From the NCBI RefSeq assembly GCF_016508255.1, contig NZ_JADVKT010000004.1, positions 62,001-126,000 of the forward strand: 64,000 nt of DNA. The letters are read 5' to 3'. Shown here one piece after another: positions 17,997 to 26,323 of this stretch (positions within the stretch are counted from its first letter, which is position 1; every line of letters starts with the position of its first letter). The position numbers and the translations under genes are program-made. Source of the stretch: Acinetobacter calcoaceticus. GTDB lineage: Bacteria; Pseudomonadota; Gammaproteobacteria; Pseudomonadales; Moraxellaceae. The notes under the pieces were generated by a model. That model searched no databases. It was given only the letters and a program-made list of their open reading frames with translations, and was not told the DNA's origin.

Positions 17997-18896
17997 ATGA
18001 AAATTATACTTATCCATGGGATGAATCAACAGAATTACACAGCACATAGCTTGAAAGAGCATTGGTTAAAAGTATTTAAACTTGGCCTAAAACAAATGCC
18101 TTGCAAAGTTAACGTGCGCGATCTTCATATTCATATGCCATTTTATGGCGATCTGATGACTAAATATCAGTTAAGCAATCAATTAAACCCCAACACTTTA
18201 TTACCTAAATCATTTTTAAATAATTATTTACCTATTCACTTACATCACAATCATCCTCCAGCTAAAGAACACACGCCATTTGTCCCATTACTGCTACCAG
18301 CAACTGATCCCGCTGAGAAAAGTTTTTCAGAACGACTCTATCTGACTTCTCAGCTCGTAAAAGACCGAGTACTCAAAGAGTTGGTTGTTCTTTTAAATAA
18401 CTTCCCTAAATTGCATGAAAGCTTGATACAACAGTTTCTGATTGAAACTTATATGTACTTATCTAATCCTGAATTTATGCAAGAAGTGAATGAGCGGATT
18501 TTAAAGAAAATGCGAGAAGAGGAAGAGTATATTGTCGTTGCACACTCTCTCGGCTCAGTTATTGCCTTTAACCTACTTTCAAACCCAGCACATCGATTTT
18601 CAGTTAAACGATTTATAACATTAGCTTCTCCTCTATCCTTTCGGGTTATTCAGACTAAGCTTCCGAGCCCAATTGTCAGGCCACCCTGTATTCACGGCGA
18701 ATGGTTTAATTTTTATTCTCAAGATGATTTTCTGACCGCATTTCCATTATGTGAAGCTCCTTTTAACTTTGATCCACCTATTATTAATCAGAAAATTTTC
18801 ACCTTCGCCAACCAGCCACATGAGATTTTAGGATATTTACAACATCCCTCCGTGATAAAGGCAATTATTGAACCTTTTCAAAAAAATGAGGGCTAA
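17997..18896 (+). CDS. Alpha/beta-hydrolase fold protein (lipase- or esterase-like)
   Basis: The 299-residue protein begins directly with IILIHGMNQ, the oxyanion-hole HG motif of alpha/beta hydrolases. It carries a nucleophile elbow AHSLGSVIAFNLL near residues 181-193 (Ala in place of the first Gly of GxSxG). Candidate acid and base are the Asp pair in YSQDDFLTAFP and the His in ANQPHEILGYLQH. The N-terminus lacks a signal peptide, so it is cytoplasmic. ATG at 17997 fits better than the upstream in-frame TTG at 17988. A capping insert of about 140 residues separates strand 1 from the elbow. Substrate unknown. Confidence 0.75.
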   Translation: MKIILIHGMNQQNYTAHSLKEHWLKVFKLGLKQMPCKVNVRDLHIHMPFYGDLMTKYQLSNQLNPNTLLPKSFLNNYLPIHLHHNHPPAKEHTPFVPLLLPATDPAEKSFSERLYLTSQLVKDRVLKELVVLLNNFPKLHESLIQQFLIETYMYLSNPEFMQEVNERILKKMREEEEYIVVAHSLGSVIAFNLLSNPAHRFSVKRFITLASPLSFRVIQTKLPSPIVRPPCIHGEWFNFYSQDDFLTAFPLCEAPFNFDPPIINQKIFTFANQPHEILGYLQHPSVIKAIIEPFQKNEG

Positions 18897-18971
18897 ATGT
18901 ATATATTTTCTACAATTTGAGTCATTTTTAATCACTTGATTGTTTTTTTTAATATTTATTCAGAAAACTAT

Positions 18972-19000
18972 TTGACACTTTTATTAAATCGACCTAATAT
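18972..19000 (+). promoter_or_regulatory. Promoter of the duplicated tRNA-Glu genes
   Basis: TTGACA (18972-18977) and TAATAT (18995-19000) are 17 bases apart, a near-perfect sigma-70 promoter. It is followed by the GC-rich discriminator ACGCCCACC. Confidence 0.88.
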
Positions 19001-19017
19001 ACGCCCACCTCTGAAAC

Positions 19018-19093
19018 GTCCCTATCGTCTAGAGGCCTAGGACATCGCCCTTTCACGGCGGTAACCGGGGTTCGAATCCCCGTAGGGACGCCA
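19018..19093 (+). tRNA. tRNA-Glu (TTC), copy 2
   Basis: Identical over all 76 bases to the copy at 16252, including the encoded CCA. First of two copies separated by 30 bases and transcribed from the consensus promoter at 18972. Confidence 0.97.
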
Positions 19094-19123
19094 GTAATTT
19101 TTTCAGATGTATGCCTCACATAT

Positions 19124-19199
19124 GTCCCTATCGTCTAGAGGCCTAGGACATCGCCCTTTCACGGCGGTAACCGGGGTTCGAATCCCCGTAGGGACGCCA
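19124..19199 (+). tRNA. tRNA-Glu (TTC), copy 3
   Basis: Identical over 76 bases to copies 1 and 2. It lies 30 bases after copy 2 and is followed by an intrinsic terminator. Confidence 0.97.
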
Positions 19200-19206
19200 A
19201 ATTCTA

Positions 19207-19240
19207 AAAAGCCACTGCATAATGTCAGTGGCTTTTTTCT
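19207..19240 (+). terminator. Intrinsic terminator of the tRNA-Glu pair
   Basis: The arms AAAAGCCACTG and CAGTGGCTTTT enclose an 8-base loop and run into TTTTTT. The structure could also work for the convergent minus-strand gene at 19290. Confidence 0.9.
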
Positions 19241-19289
19241 TGCCTAAAAAAAGAAAAGCCAATCAATGACTAGCTCTTCCGATATTCTA

Positions 19290-20237
19290 TTAGCTCGCAA
19301 TTCCCACTTGTACTTCAAGACGACCAGACTGTACCCGTAATCCTCTAATTTCAAATTGATCTACCAATTGCTGGACCAGCTCTCGGCTTTCTCTCAAAAT
19401 ATTTAAACCCGGTAAAATACTGAAATCAGTCAAACTCAAAAGCTTTTCAACCATCCATGAACGGTTATTAATAAAGTCAATAAATCCTGCTTGCTCTAGG
19501 TCAATAAACCACATACGGTGGCCATCGCGTTGGATGCCCGGAATATCACCTATCAAGTGATTAATGAGTGATGGAATCGGCAACATATTCACCACTTCAA
19601 AACCAACACGACCAATACGGCGCACGGCCCAATTTGACAGCGTTCCTCCATGCCGAATCTGGACATCGAGACTTTCATCCATTTGACGTAGGCGTAAAAA
19701 CTTTTCCTGCCCAATACGACATTCCAACACTTTAAAATCTAAACTTAAACGATACATGAAACGATGATAATGCCCATCGATCTCGACTTGAAAACTGTCA
19801 TTACCACATTTAATTTTAATATCATCAATTTCAGAACGGTCTATGCGTTTACGAATTTGATTGTTTAATAGCATTTCCGGCAAATACAGCGTTAAAGTGC
19901 TCTTCCCCAAAAATGTACGCGCCATTATCAAGGCGACTTGACGAGCAGTTTCACTAGTTTCAGACACCATATCTCTTACAGTGCCTGCCGCCAGATTAGT
20001 CATTCCAATAACGCCACGTCTGGTGTGGGTAGTCACTTGGTCAAGCGCATCTAATGCAGCATCAGCGACCTCTGCAATATTACGTGTCGTATCACTGGCG
20101 AATCCAACCGCATCGTGGGCATGTTGCAATGTCTTATGCAGTAATCGACGAGATAATGACGGTTTTGCGGTATCTGGGGTGGCTACAACCGATGCTGTCG
20201 TTGTAGGCTTCGACTCATTGTCATCTTGTTGACCCAA
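19290..20237 (-). CDS. Protein of unknown function, 315 residues
   Basis: I do not recognise this family. A low-complexity Ser/Thr-rich start (1-30) leads into a long amphipathic helical region (about 33-110, LLHKTLQHAHDAVGFASDTT and further Ala-rich repeats). A compact C-terminal half with alternating charged beta-like segments (IDDIKIKCGNDSFQVEID, FKVLECRIGQEKFLRL) follows. There is no signal peptide and no clear transmembrane helix. The helical half recalls proteins that pack on membranes or granules, but that is only an impression. It stands alone between the tRNA-Glu terminator and a 272-bp AT-rich gap. Confidence 0.7.
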   Translation of the reverse strand: MGQQDDNESKPTTTASVVATPDTAKPSLSRRLLHKTLQHAHDAVGFASDTTRNIAEVADAALDALDQVTTHTRRGVIGMTNLAAGTVRDMVSETSETARQVALIMARTFLGKSTLTLYLPEMLLNNQIRKRIDRSEIDDIKIKCGNDSFQVEIDGHYHRFMYRLSLDFKVLECRIGQEKFLRLRQMDESLDVQIRHGGTLSNWAVRRIGRVGFEVVNMLPIPSLINHLIGDIPGIQRDGHRMWFIDLEQAGFIDFINNRSWMVEKLLSLTDFSILPGLNILRESRELVQQLVDQFEIRGLRVQSGRLEVQVGIAS

Positions 20238-20509
20238 GTCCCTCTCCTTTTTATATTTATTCCACGTCCTATTTACGAGTATTTAAGCTCATTTATAGTG
20301 CTAATTACACTTCATTTTTCTGTAGATTAGCATGCTCTACAATATTATTTTAATTTTTATGTGTACGAATAAATCATCTGTTTTTTGTATTTCCTTGTTT
20401 ATTCAAAATTAATTTTTTGCTAGTCCAACGCACTTCATCGATATTTTACAAATTTTTTTCTTTTTCGACATTTCCGTTAGAATAGATTCAAACTGAATGT
20501 GGAGTTCCT

Positions 20510-20848
20510 ATGCAATATCGTTGCCCTCAATGTCAAAGTGTTAAAATTATGCCTGTAAGCCAAGGCATTAACAGCGCAAAACCAGCAGTTCCTAAAAGTC
20601 TGGTTATCTTAATTCCTGCAATTTTTATACTTTTACTCTTAGTTGTTATTAGCATTTTTATGTGGATTTTTGGCAATGGTGCAGGTAGCTCTCTTCAAAT
20701 TGCAACAGTAGTTGTTTTTGTTGTAACTGTAGGGGCCGGTTTTATGTTCTGGCGTGATTTGCCAGACTTTAAATTATCTATGCAAGCGTTTATGCAGTCA
20801 CAAAAACATTGGAAATGTCGTGACTGCAATCATGAATGGGAAATTTAA
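20510..20848 (+). CDS. Small membrane protein with split zinc ribbon
   Basis: The 112-residue protein has CPQC at Cys5/Cys8 and CRDC at Cys103/Cys106, which together could make one zinc ribbon. Between them lie two transmembrane helices (about residues 31-52 and 58-77). Both Cys pairs would face the same side of the membrane. A GGAG ribosome site lies 8 bases before the ATG. It is convergent with czcD, whose terminator sits between them. Function unknown; a link to zinc status is an inference from the motif and the neighbour only. Confidence 0.78.
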   Translation: MQYRCPQCQSVKIMPVSQGINSAKPAVPKSLVILIPAIFILLLLVVISIFMWIFGNGAGSSLQIATVVVFVVTVGAGFMFWRDLPDFKLSMQAFMQSQKHWKCRDCNHEWEI

Positions 20849-20854
20849 AAAAGT

Positions 20855-20883
20855 ATTCACATCAGCTTAATGCTGATGTGAAT
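20855..20883 (-). terminator. Intrinsic terminator overlapping the end of czcD
   Basis: A 12-bp perfect stem (ATTCACATCAGC/GCTGATGTGAAT) has the czcD stop codon TAA in its 5-base loop. On the minus strand the stem is followed by ACTTTTTT. The left arm on that strand encodes the final His/Gln codons of CzcD. Confidence 0.85.
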
Positions 20884-21823
20884 GTTCTTGATCATTATCG
20901 TTATGCTCATGTGAAGCATGTTGAGCAATATGCTTACAATTGATCTCTGCATCGTCTTCAATTTGTAATGTCACTTCGCCAATACCATGTTCATGAGAAA
21001 GCATTTCAACAGCATCTTGATAGAGCTTGGCACGATCCGCTTGCGGCGCAAATAAGTGCACTGTTAAATGGATGTTTTTAGAAGTAATTGCCCATACTTT
21101 GAGTTGGTGAATACTCTCTACACCATTTAAAGAAAGTAAATCTGCACGTAACTTCTCAATATCTACTTCTTCTGGCACACCTTCGAGCAAAATATTAATG
21201 CTCTGTTTAAGCAAAATCCATGTTCTTGGTAACACCCAAAAGCCAATCAGTACCGCAATAATCGTATCCACCCAGTACCAGTTGGTGAAGTAAATGATGA
21301 GTGCACCAATAATAACGCCTACCGAGCCTAAAGCATCACTCAATACTTCTAGATAAGCACCTTTCACATTTAGACTGTTATTGGCACTCGACATTAGAAT
21401 TTTCATTGAAATGAGGTTAATCACCAAACCAATCGTCGCCACAATGAGCATTCCCATGCTTTGAATTTCAGGTGGCTTAGAGAAGCGGATATAGGCTTCA
21501 TATAAAATATAAACTGCCACCACAAAAAGCATGAGTGCATTAAATAAAGCAGCCAGAATTTCAAAGCGCTGATAGCCAAAAGTACGTTTATTATCAGCGG
21601 GACGTTTGGAAATTTGGATGGCAACCAAAGCAATTGCCAAAGCAGCGGCATCTGTAAACATATGCGCAGCATCAGAGAGCAATGCCAAACTTTGCGTGAT
21701 TAAACCTGCAATGACCTCAACAATTAAAAACGTTGCAGTAAGAAATAGGGCAATTGTTAATTTCTTAGCATTACCTTCAGTCACAACTGCATGACTATGA
21801 TCATGACCATGTTGTCCACCCAT
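20867..21823 (-). CDS. czcD: CzcD-type cation diffusion facilitator (Zn/Co/Cd exporter)
   Basis: The 318-residue CDF protein has a His-rich N-terminus (HGHDHSH), six transmembrane helices and a cytoplasmic domain, and ends in HASHEHNDNDQEHSHQH. Site A residues visible are His54 and Asp58 in helix 2 (SDAAHMFTD) and Glu159/Asp163 in helix 5 (EVLSDALGS), where many zinc CDFs have His at the first position. It exports divalent metal from cytoplasm to periplasm by proton antiport. It has its own AAGGAG site and lies 132 bp downstream of czcA, separated by a 14-bp inverted repeat. Confidence 0.93.
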   Translation of the reverse strand: MGGQHGHDHSHAVVTEGNAKKLTIALFLTATFLIVEVIAGLITQSLALLSDAAHMFTDAAALAIALVAIQISKRPADNKRTFGYQRFEILAALFNALMLFVVAVYILYEAYIRFSKPPEIQSMGMLIVATIGLVINLISMKILMSSANNSLNVKGAYLEVLSDALGSVGVIIGALIIYFTNWYWVDTIIAVLIGFWVLPRTWILLKQSINILLEGVPEEVDIEKLRADLLSLNGVESIHQLKVWAITSKNIHLTVHLFAPQADRAKLYQDAVEMLSHEHGIGEVTLQIEDDAEINCKHIAQHASHEHNDNDQEHSHQH

Positions 21824-21855
21824 TTTGCGGACTCCTTATTATTTATCTTTATGGT

Positions 21856-21895
21856 GAGGTAAAAGTAATGATAAAGACATTATTACTTTTACCTC
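21856..21895. repeat. Perfect 14-bp inverted repeat between czcA and czcD
   Basis: GAGGTAAAAGTAAT (21856-21869) and ATTACTTTTACCTC (21882-21895) enclose a 12-base loop. On the minus strand no T-run follows, so it is not a standard terminator in the direction of the operon. It may act on mRNA stability or as a regulator site. Confidence 0.75.
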
Positions 21896-21955
21896 TTTCA
21901 AACACTTTTTTGACTTAGATTCTGCAATCAAAAAAGATATCTCAAATCGATGACA

Positions 21956-24900
21956 TTATGAATGCTCAACCCTTTGTGCTTTGCTTTCATTCATCCATCG
22001 ATAAATAACAGGTAATAAAACCAGCGTTAATATTGTAGATGAAATAATGCCACCAATTACTACAGTTGCCAAAGGCCGCTGAACTTCTGCACCAGTTCCA
22101 GTTGCCAAAGCCATTGGAATAAACCCAAGTGAAGCGACACAAGCCGTCATTAATACAGGTCTTAAGCGCAAGATCGCCCCATTCCATGTTGCAGTTTGAA
22201 TATCAAATTTTTCTCTAAGCTCTTTAATAAAGCTCAGCATCACCAGACCATTCAAAACAGCGACACCTGACAAGGCAATAAACCCGACACCCGCAGACAT
22301 CGAAAGCGGAATATCTCTTAGCCAAAGTGCAATAAGGCCACCCGATAATGCAAACGGTACGCCGCTAAACACTAACAGACTTTCCTTAACATTATGGAAT
22401 ACAGCCATGAGTAAAATGAAAATCATAGCAAGCGCTAATGGAACAACAATTTTCATTCGTGCAGCAGCCGAAGCTAGATTTTCAAACTGACCGCCATATT
22501 CCAACCAATAACCTGCTGGTAGTTGTTCTTTTGCCAGAGTCGTTCTTAACTCTTGAACAAATGATCCTAAATCACGGCCTTCTACGTTAGCGGTAATAAT
22601 GACACGGCGCTTACCATTTTCACGTCCAACCTGATTTAAGCCTGAAGTACGATCAACTTTAGCCACATCTTGAAGCTGGATAAGACCGCCATTAGGTAGC
22701 TGAATCGGAAGTTGGGCTAAGTTTTGGATGGTACGCTGCTGGTCTTCTAAACGAATTTCAAAATCGAATCGTCTATCGCCTTGTAAAATCTGCCCTACAT
22801 TTTGTCCACCGACACTTGCCGCCACAATATCTTGAATGGCTTTGGCAGATAATCCATATTGTGCGGCCAAAGGACGATTAATTTCGACACTCAACACAGG
22901 TAACCCACTGGTTTGCTCCACCTTAACAGCGGTAGCACCAGAAATCGTTTGTATTTTTTTGGCAAATGCCTGAGCTTGTTCATTGAGTACTTGCATATCA
23001 TCGCCAAAGATCTTGACACCAATATCACTACGAACACCTGAAATCAGCTCATTAAAACGTAGTTCAATCGGTTGAGAAAACTCACTATTATTGCCGGGTA
23101 ATGTCGCCAAGAAAGCTTGCATACGCGAACGTAGCTCATCTAACGTTTCTTTAGAGTTTGGCCATTGATCATGCGGTTTAAGTAAAATGACCGCATCAGA
23201 GATATTAGGTGGCATAACATCAGTTGCAACCTCAGCAGTTCCTGTTCGTGCAAAAACGGCCTTCACCTCTGGAAAGTTTTTCAAAATGAGCTTTTCGGTA
23301 TTTTCCTGCATTCGCAGTGATTGCTCGAGTCCTGTACTAGGTGAACGCATTTGCTGTAAGGCGAAATCCCCTTCACTTAACTGAGGAGCAAATTCACTGC
23401 CCATTTGGGTAGCCAACACACCTGTAAGTACTAAAATACTTAATGCAAAACTAACAATCACAATCTTAAGTTGATAAGCCTGATCAAGAATATCTTGATA
23501 TTTCTGCTTTAAAAGCAACATCCAACGTGTTTCTTTTTCTTTCACTTCACCCGTAACAAAAAGAGCAACTGCCGCGGGTACAAATGTCACAGAAAGAATC
23601 ATCGCACCCAATAACGCCATGACTACCGTCATTGCCATTGGATGGAACATTTTGGCTTCAACGCCAGATAAGGCAAAAATAGGTAAATAGACCACTAAAA
23701 TAATCATTTGCCCAAAAATAAGCGGTCGACGAGCTTGTTTTGCTGCAAGAAAAACATCTTTGAATCGCTCAGCTCGTGTAAGGGGTCGATGTAAAGCATG
23801 CTGTGCTTCTGCTAGACGTCGAATACAGTTCTCTACAATAACAACTGCACCATCTACAATAATCCCGAAATCAAGCGCTCCTAGGCTCATTAGGTTGGCA
23901 CTAATGTTTTGCTCAGCCATCCCTGTGAGGGTAAATAGCATTGAAAGTGGAATAACACAGGCTGTAATTAAAGCGGCTCGGAAATTTCCTAGAAATATAA
24001 ACAAAATCACAATAACCAGAATTGCACCTTCAACAAGGTTCTTCTGTACTGTAGCAATTGCTTTATTCACTAGAATCGTTCGATCATAAACCGTTTCTAT
24101 TTCTACGCCTTTAGGTAAAGTGGATTGAATTTCCTTAATTTTGGTATCGACCGCCTGAGCAACTGTACGGCTGTTTTCTCCCATCATCATCATGGCAATG
24201 CCAAGAACAGTTTCTTCACCATTGTAGGTTGCAGCACCTGTTCTTAAATCATGCCCAATAGAGACATTCGCAACATCTGCCACCCGAATTGGTAAACCAT
24301 TTTTAGTGCTTACAGTAATGTTTTGAATATCCTCAACACTACTTAGCATGCCCGGAACACGAACGGTGAGTTGCTCTCCGTTTTCTTCAATAAAACCTGC
24401 ACCACGATTTTCATTGTTTTCTTGCAGAGCAGTCTGGAATTCATTAATTGAAATTTGCAGCTGCTGCAAACGTTTTAAATCAGGCGATACAATATAAGTT
24501 TTATTGTAGCCACCAATACTGTTAATTTCGGCTACGCCTTTCACCCGCTGTAATTGAGGACGTACAATCCAGTCCTGAATTTCACGTAAATCCATGGCTG
24601 TATAGGCCGTACCATCTGCTTTTTTAGCATCTGATTTTGCTTTTACTACCCATTGGTAAATTTCACCTAATCCTGTTGAAACAGGCGACATGACTGGATC
24701 AACTGCTTGTGGTAGCTGACCATTCGCCTCTTGTAAACGCTGGTTAATGAGTTGTCTTGCCCAATAAATATCTGTTCCATCTTTAAAAATGATGGTGACT
24801 TGGGAAAGCCCATAACGGGAAATTGAGCGAGTCTGTTCCAGATTAGGAATTCCAGCCATCGCATTTTCAATAGGATAGGTAATCCGCTGTTCGACCTCTA

Positions 24901-25114
24901 AAGCGGTATATCCATTGGCTTGAGTATTAATCTGGACCTGAGCATTGGTAATATCTGGAACCGCATCAATAGGAAGCTTTTGATAACTCCAGATTCCGAC
25001 TCCAATCCACGTCAGTACAAATAACATAACCCAAATGGCATTTTGAATAGCAAACTGAATAATTCGATCAAACAGTCCTTCTGGTTTGGGCAGCTCAGGT
25101 TTATTAATGTCCAT
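21956..25114 (-). CDS. czcA: CzcA, heavy-metal efflux RND pump
   Basis: The 1052-residue protein has the RND layout of 12 transmembrane helices and two large periplasmic loops. The HME-type motif GALDFGIIVDGAVVIVEN in helix 4 carries the proton-relay acidic residues and places it in the Zn/Co/Cd subgroup rather than the Cu/Ag (CusA) one. It captures metal in the periplasm or membrane and drives it out with CzcB and CzcC using the proton gradient. Its start overlaps the czcB stop by 11 bases. The gene is full length. Confidence 0.95.
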   Translation of the reverse strand: MDINKPELPKPEGLFDRIIQFAIQNAIWVMLFVLTWIGVGIWSYQKLPIDAVPDITNAQVQINTQANGYTALEVEQRITYPIENAMAGIPNLEQTRSISRYGLSQVTIIFKDGTDIYWARQLINQRLQEANGQLPQAVDPVMSPVSTGLGEIYQWVVKAKSDAKKADGTAYTAMDLREIQDWIVRPQLQRVKGVAEINSIGGYNKTYIVSPDLKRLQQLQISINEFQTALQENNENRGAGFIEENGEQLTVRVPGMLSSVEDIQNITVSTKNGLPIRVADVANVSIGHDLRTGAATYNGEETVLGIAMMMMGENSRTVAQAVDTKIKEIQSTLPKGVEIETVYDRTILVNKAIATVQKNLVEGAILVIVILFIFLGNFRAALITACVIPLSMLFTLTGMAEQNISANLMSLGALDFGIIVDGAVVIVENCIRRLAEAQHALHRPLTRAERFKDVFLAAKQARRPLIFGQMIILVVYLPIFALSGVEAKMFHPMAMTVVMALLGAMILSVTFVPAAVALFVTGEVKEKETRWMLLLKQKYQDILDQAYQLKIVIVSFALSILVLTGVLATQMGSEFAPQLSEGDFALQQMRSPSTGLEQSLRMQENTEKLILKNFPEVKAVFARTGTAEVATDVMPPNISDAVILLKPHDQWPNSKETLDELRSRMQAFLATLPGNNSEFSQPIELRFNELISGVRSDIGVKIFGDDMQVLNEQAQAFAKKIQTISGATAVKVEQTSGLPVLSVEINRPLAAQYGLSAKAIQDIVAASVGGQNVGQILQGDRRFDFEIRLEDQQRTIQNLAQLPIQLPNGGLIQLQDVAKVDRTSGLNQVGRENGKRRVIITANVEGRDLGSFVQELRTTLAKEQLPAGYWLEYGGQFENLASAAARMKIVVPLALAMIFILLMAVFHNVKESLLVFSGVPFALSGGLIALWLRDIPLSMSAGVGFIALSGVAVLNGLVMLSFIKELREKFDIQTATWNGAILRLRPVLMTACVASLGFIPMALATGTGAEVQRPLATVVIGGIISSTILTLVLLPVIYRWMNESKAQRVEHS

Positions 25115-26321
25115 GCTCCGCCTCTCCTTTTTCCAGTTCGGATTTCAGTAAGAAGCTACCTTCGGCAACATAGCGCTGGCTTGAATTAATCCCTTTCACA
25201 ACTTCGACCCATTGACCATCTTTAGAACGTTGCCCCAACTGCACAGCGACAGGTTTAAACTCAAAGCCTGTTTTCACCATTTTTGGAGTAAAGATAACGT
25301 CTTTACCTTCGACTTGTTGAATCGCCCGAGCTTTTACACGTGTCACTTTTTGTGTTGAGCCTGAATTTAGCTCAACGTTAACCATTAAGTTTGGACGCAA
25401 TTCACTGCTATTTGCCAAGACTTTCGCACGCACCTGTAAACGCCCTGTTTGAGCATCGGCCTCAGTTGTTAAACTTTGAACCTGAGCAGTAAATACATTT
25501 CCAGTTTGCAAAGATTTAAATTCAATTTGCTGATTTGGCTGTAAATTCATATTTGTGGTACTTGGTAAAATAAACTCAAGCCACAACTGATCAAGCTGAT
25601 TAATAATAAAAAGCTGATCTGCTAACTGTACGTTTTCACCCACCACAATATCTTTATTACTCACCATGCCAGCAATTGGAGCTGTTAAGGTGTAGCGTCC
25701 TCCAGAGCCTGAACCCGCCCCAAATGCACTTAAACGCGAGCGAGCTGCCTTTACTTGAATTTGGGCTTGTTGATAGGCGTTATAAGCTTTTTGATAATCT
25801 TGTTTAGCAGAAATGCCTTGCGACCATAAGCTACGCTCGCGTTCATAGTCCTGACGCGCTAAATCAAGATTAGACTGGGCAATTTGCAAATTCGCTTGTT
25901 GATCGACTAGATCGGGAACCAATAAGCTTGCGAGAGCCTGACCTTTTTTAACCTGTTGTCCCAATTCAACATATACCGCTTCTACACGACCACTAAAACT
26001 TGGTGAGACATGAGCTTGACGGTCTGTATTTACAACGAGTTTCGCCGGATACGTTTGAAGTTGTGGAACTTCACCTAACTCAGCTTGTTCAATTTTTAAA
26101 TTTTGTTCCTGCATTTGCTGAGCCGTGAGTAACAGTGGTTTTTCACCCTCATCATGACCCTTTTCGTCCTTTTCCTCTGCATGCTCGTGGCCTTCTGATG
26201 CTTCAGAAGAATTAGATTTACTTTTTGAATTTAAAACCAGCAGGCCAATTAATATTGCCGTGATTGCAGCAATTACTCCCACCCAAAGCCACTGAGAATT
26301 TTTCTTTAAATTTACCGACAT
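25104..26321 (-). CDS. czcB: CzcB, periplasmic adaptor (membrane fusion) protein
   Basis: The 405-residue protein has one N-terminal membrane anchor (about residues 11-32) and then a His/Glu-rich metal-binding linker (EGHEHAEEKDEKGHDEGEKP region). A lipoyl/hairpin adaptor core with a Gln/Ala coiled coil follows, ending in EHGH. It bridges CzcA and CzcC. The start MSVNLKKN at 26321 has a strong AGGAG site 7 bases upstream and begins 2 bases after the czcC stop. An upstream in-frame extension into czcC is less likely. Confidence 0.94.
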   Translation of the reverse strand: MSVNLKKNSQWLWVGVIAAITAILIGLLVLNSKSKSNSSEASEGHEHAEEKDEKGHDEGEKPLLLTAQQMQEQNLKIEQAELGEVPQLQTYPAKLVVNTDRQAHVSPSFSGRVEAVYVELGQQVKKGQALASLLVPDLVDQQANLQIAQSNLDLARQDYERERSLWSQGISAKQDYQKAYNAYQQAQIQVKAARSRLSAFGAGSGSGGRYTLTAPIAGMVSNKDIVVGENVQLADQLFIINQLDQLWLEFILPSTTNMNLQPNQQIEFKSLQTGNVFTAQVQSLTTEADAQTGRLQVRAKVLANSSELRPNLMVNVELNSGSTQKVTRVKARAIQQVEGKDVIFTPKMVKTGFEFKPVAVQLGQRSKDGQWVEVVKGINSSQRYVAEGSFLLKSELEKGEAEHGH

Positions 26322-26323
26322 TT

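Noticed and set aside
16151..19199. Genomic island inserted at the tRNA-Glu genes
   Set aside because: All three tRNA copies are complete, there is no integrase, and codon use of the permease and hydrolase looks like the neighbours.
20238..20509. Small RNA or gene in the gap before the zinc-ribbon gene
   Set aside because: Only AT-rich sequence and the promoter of the following gene can be inferred; no terminator or credible frame was found.
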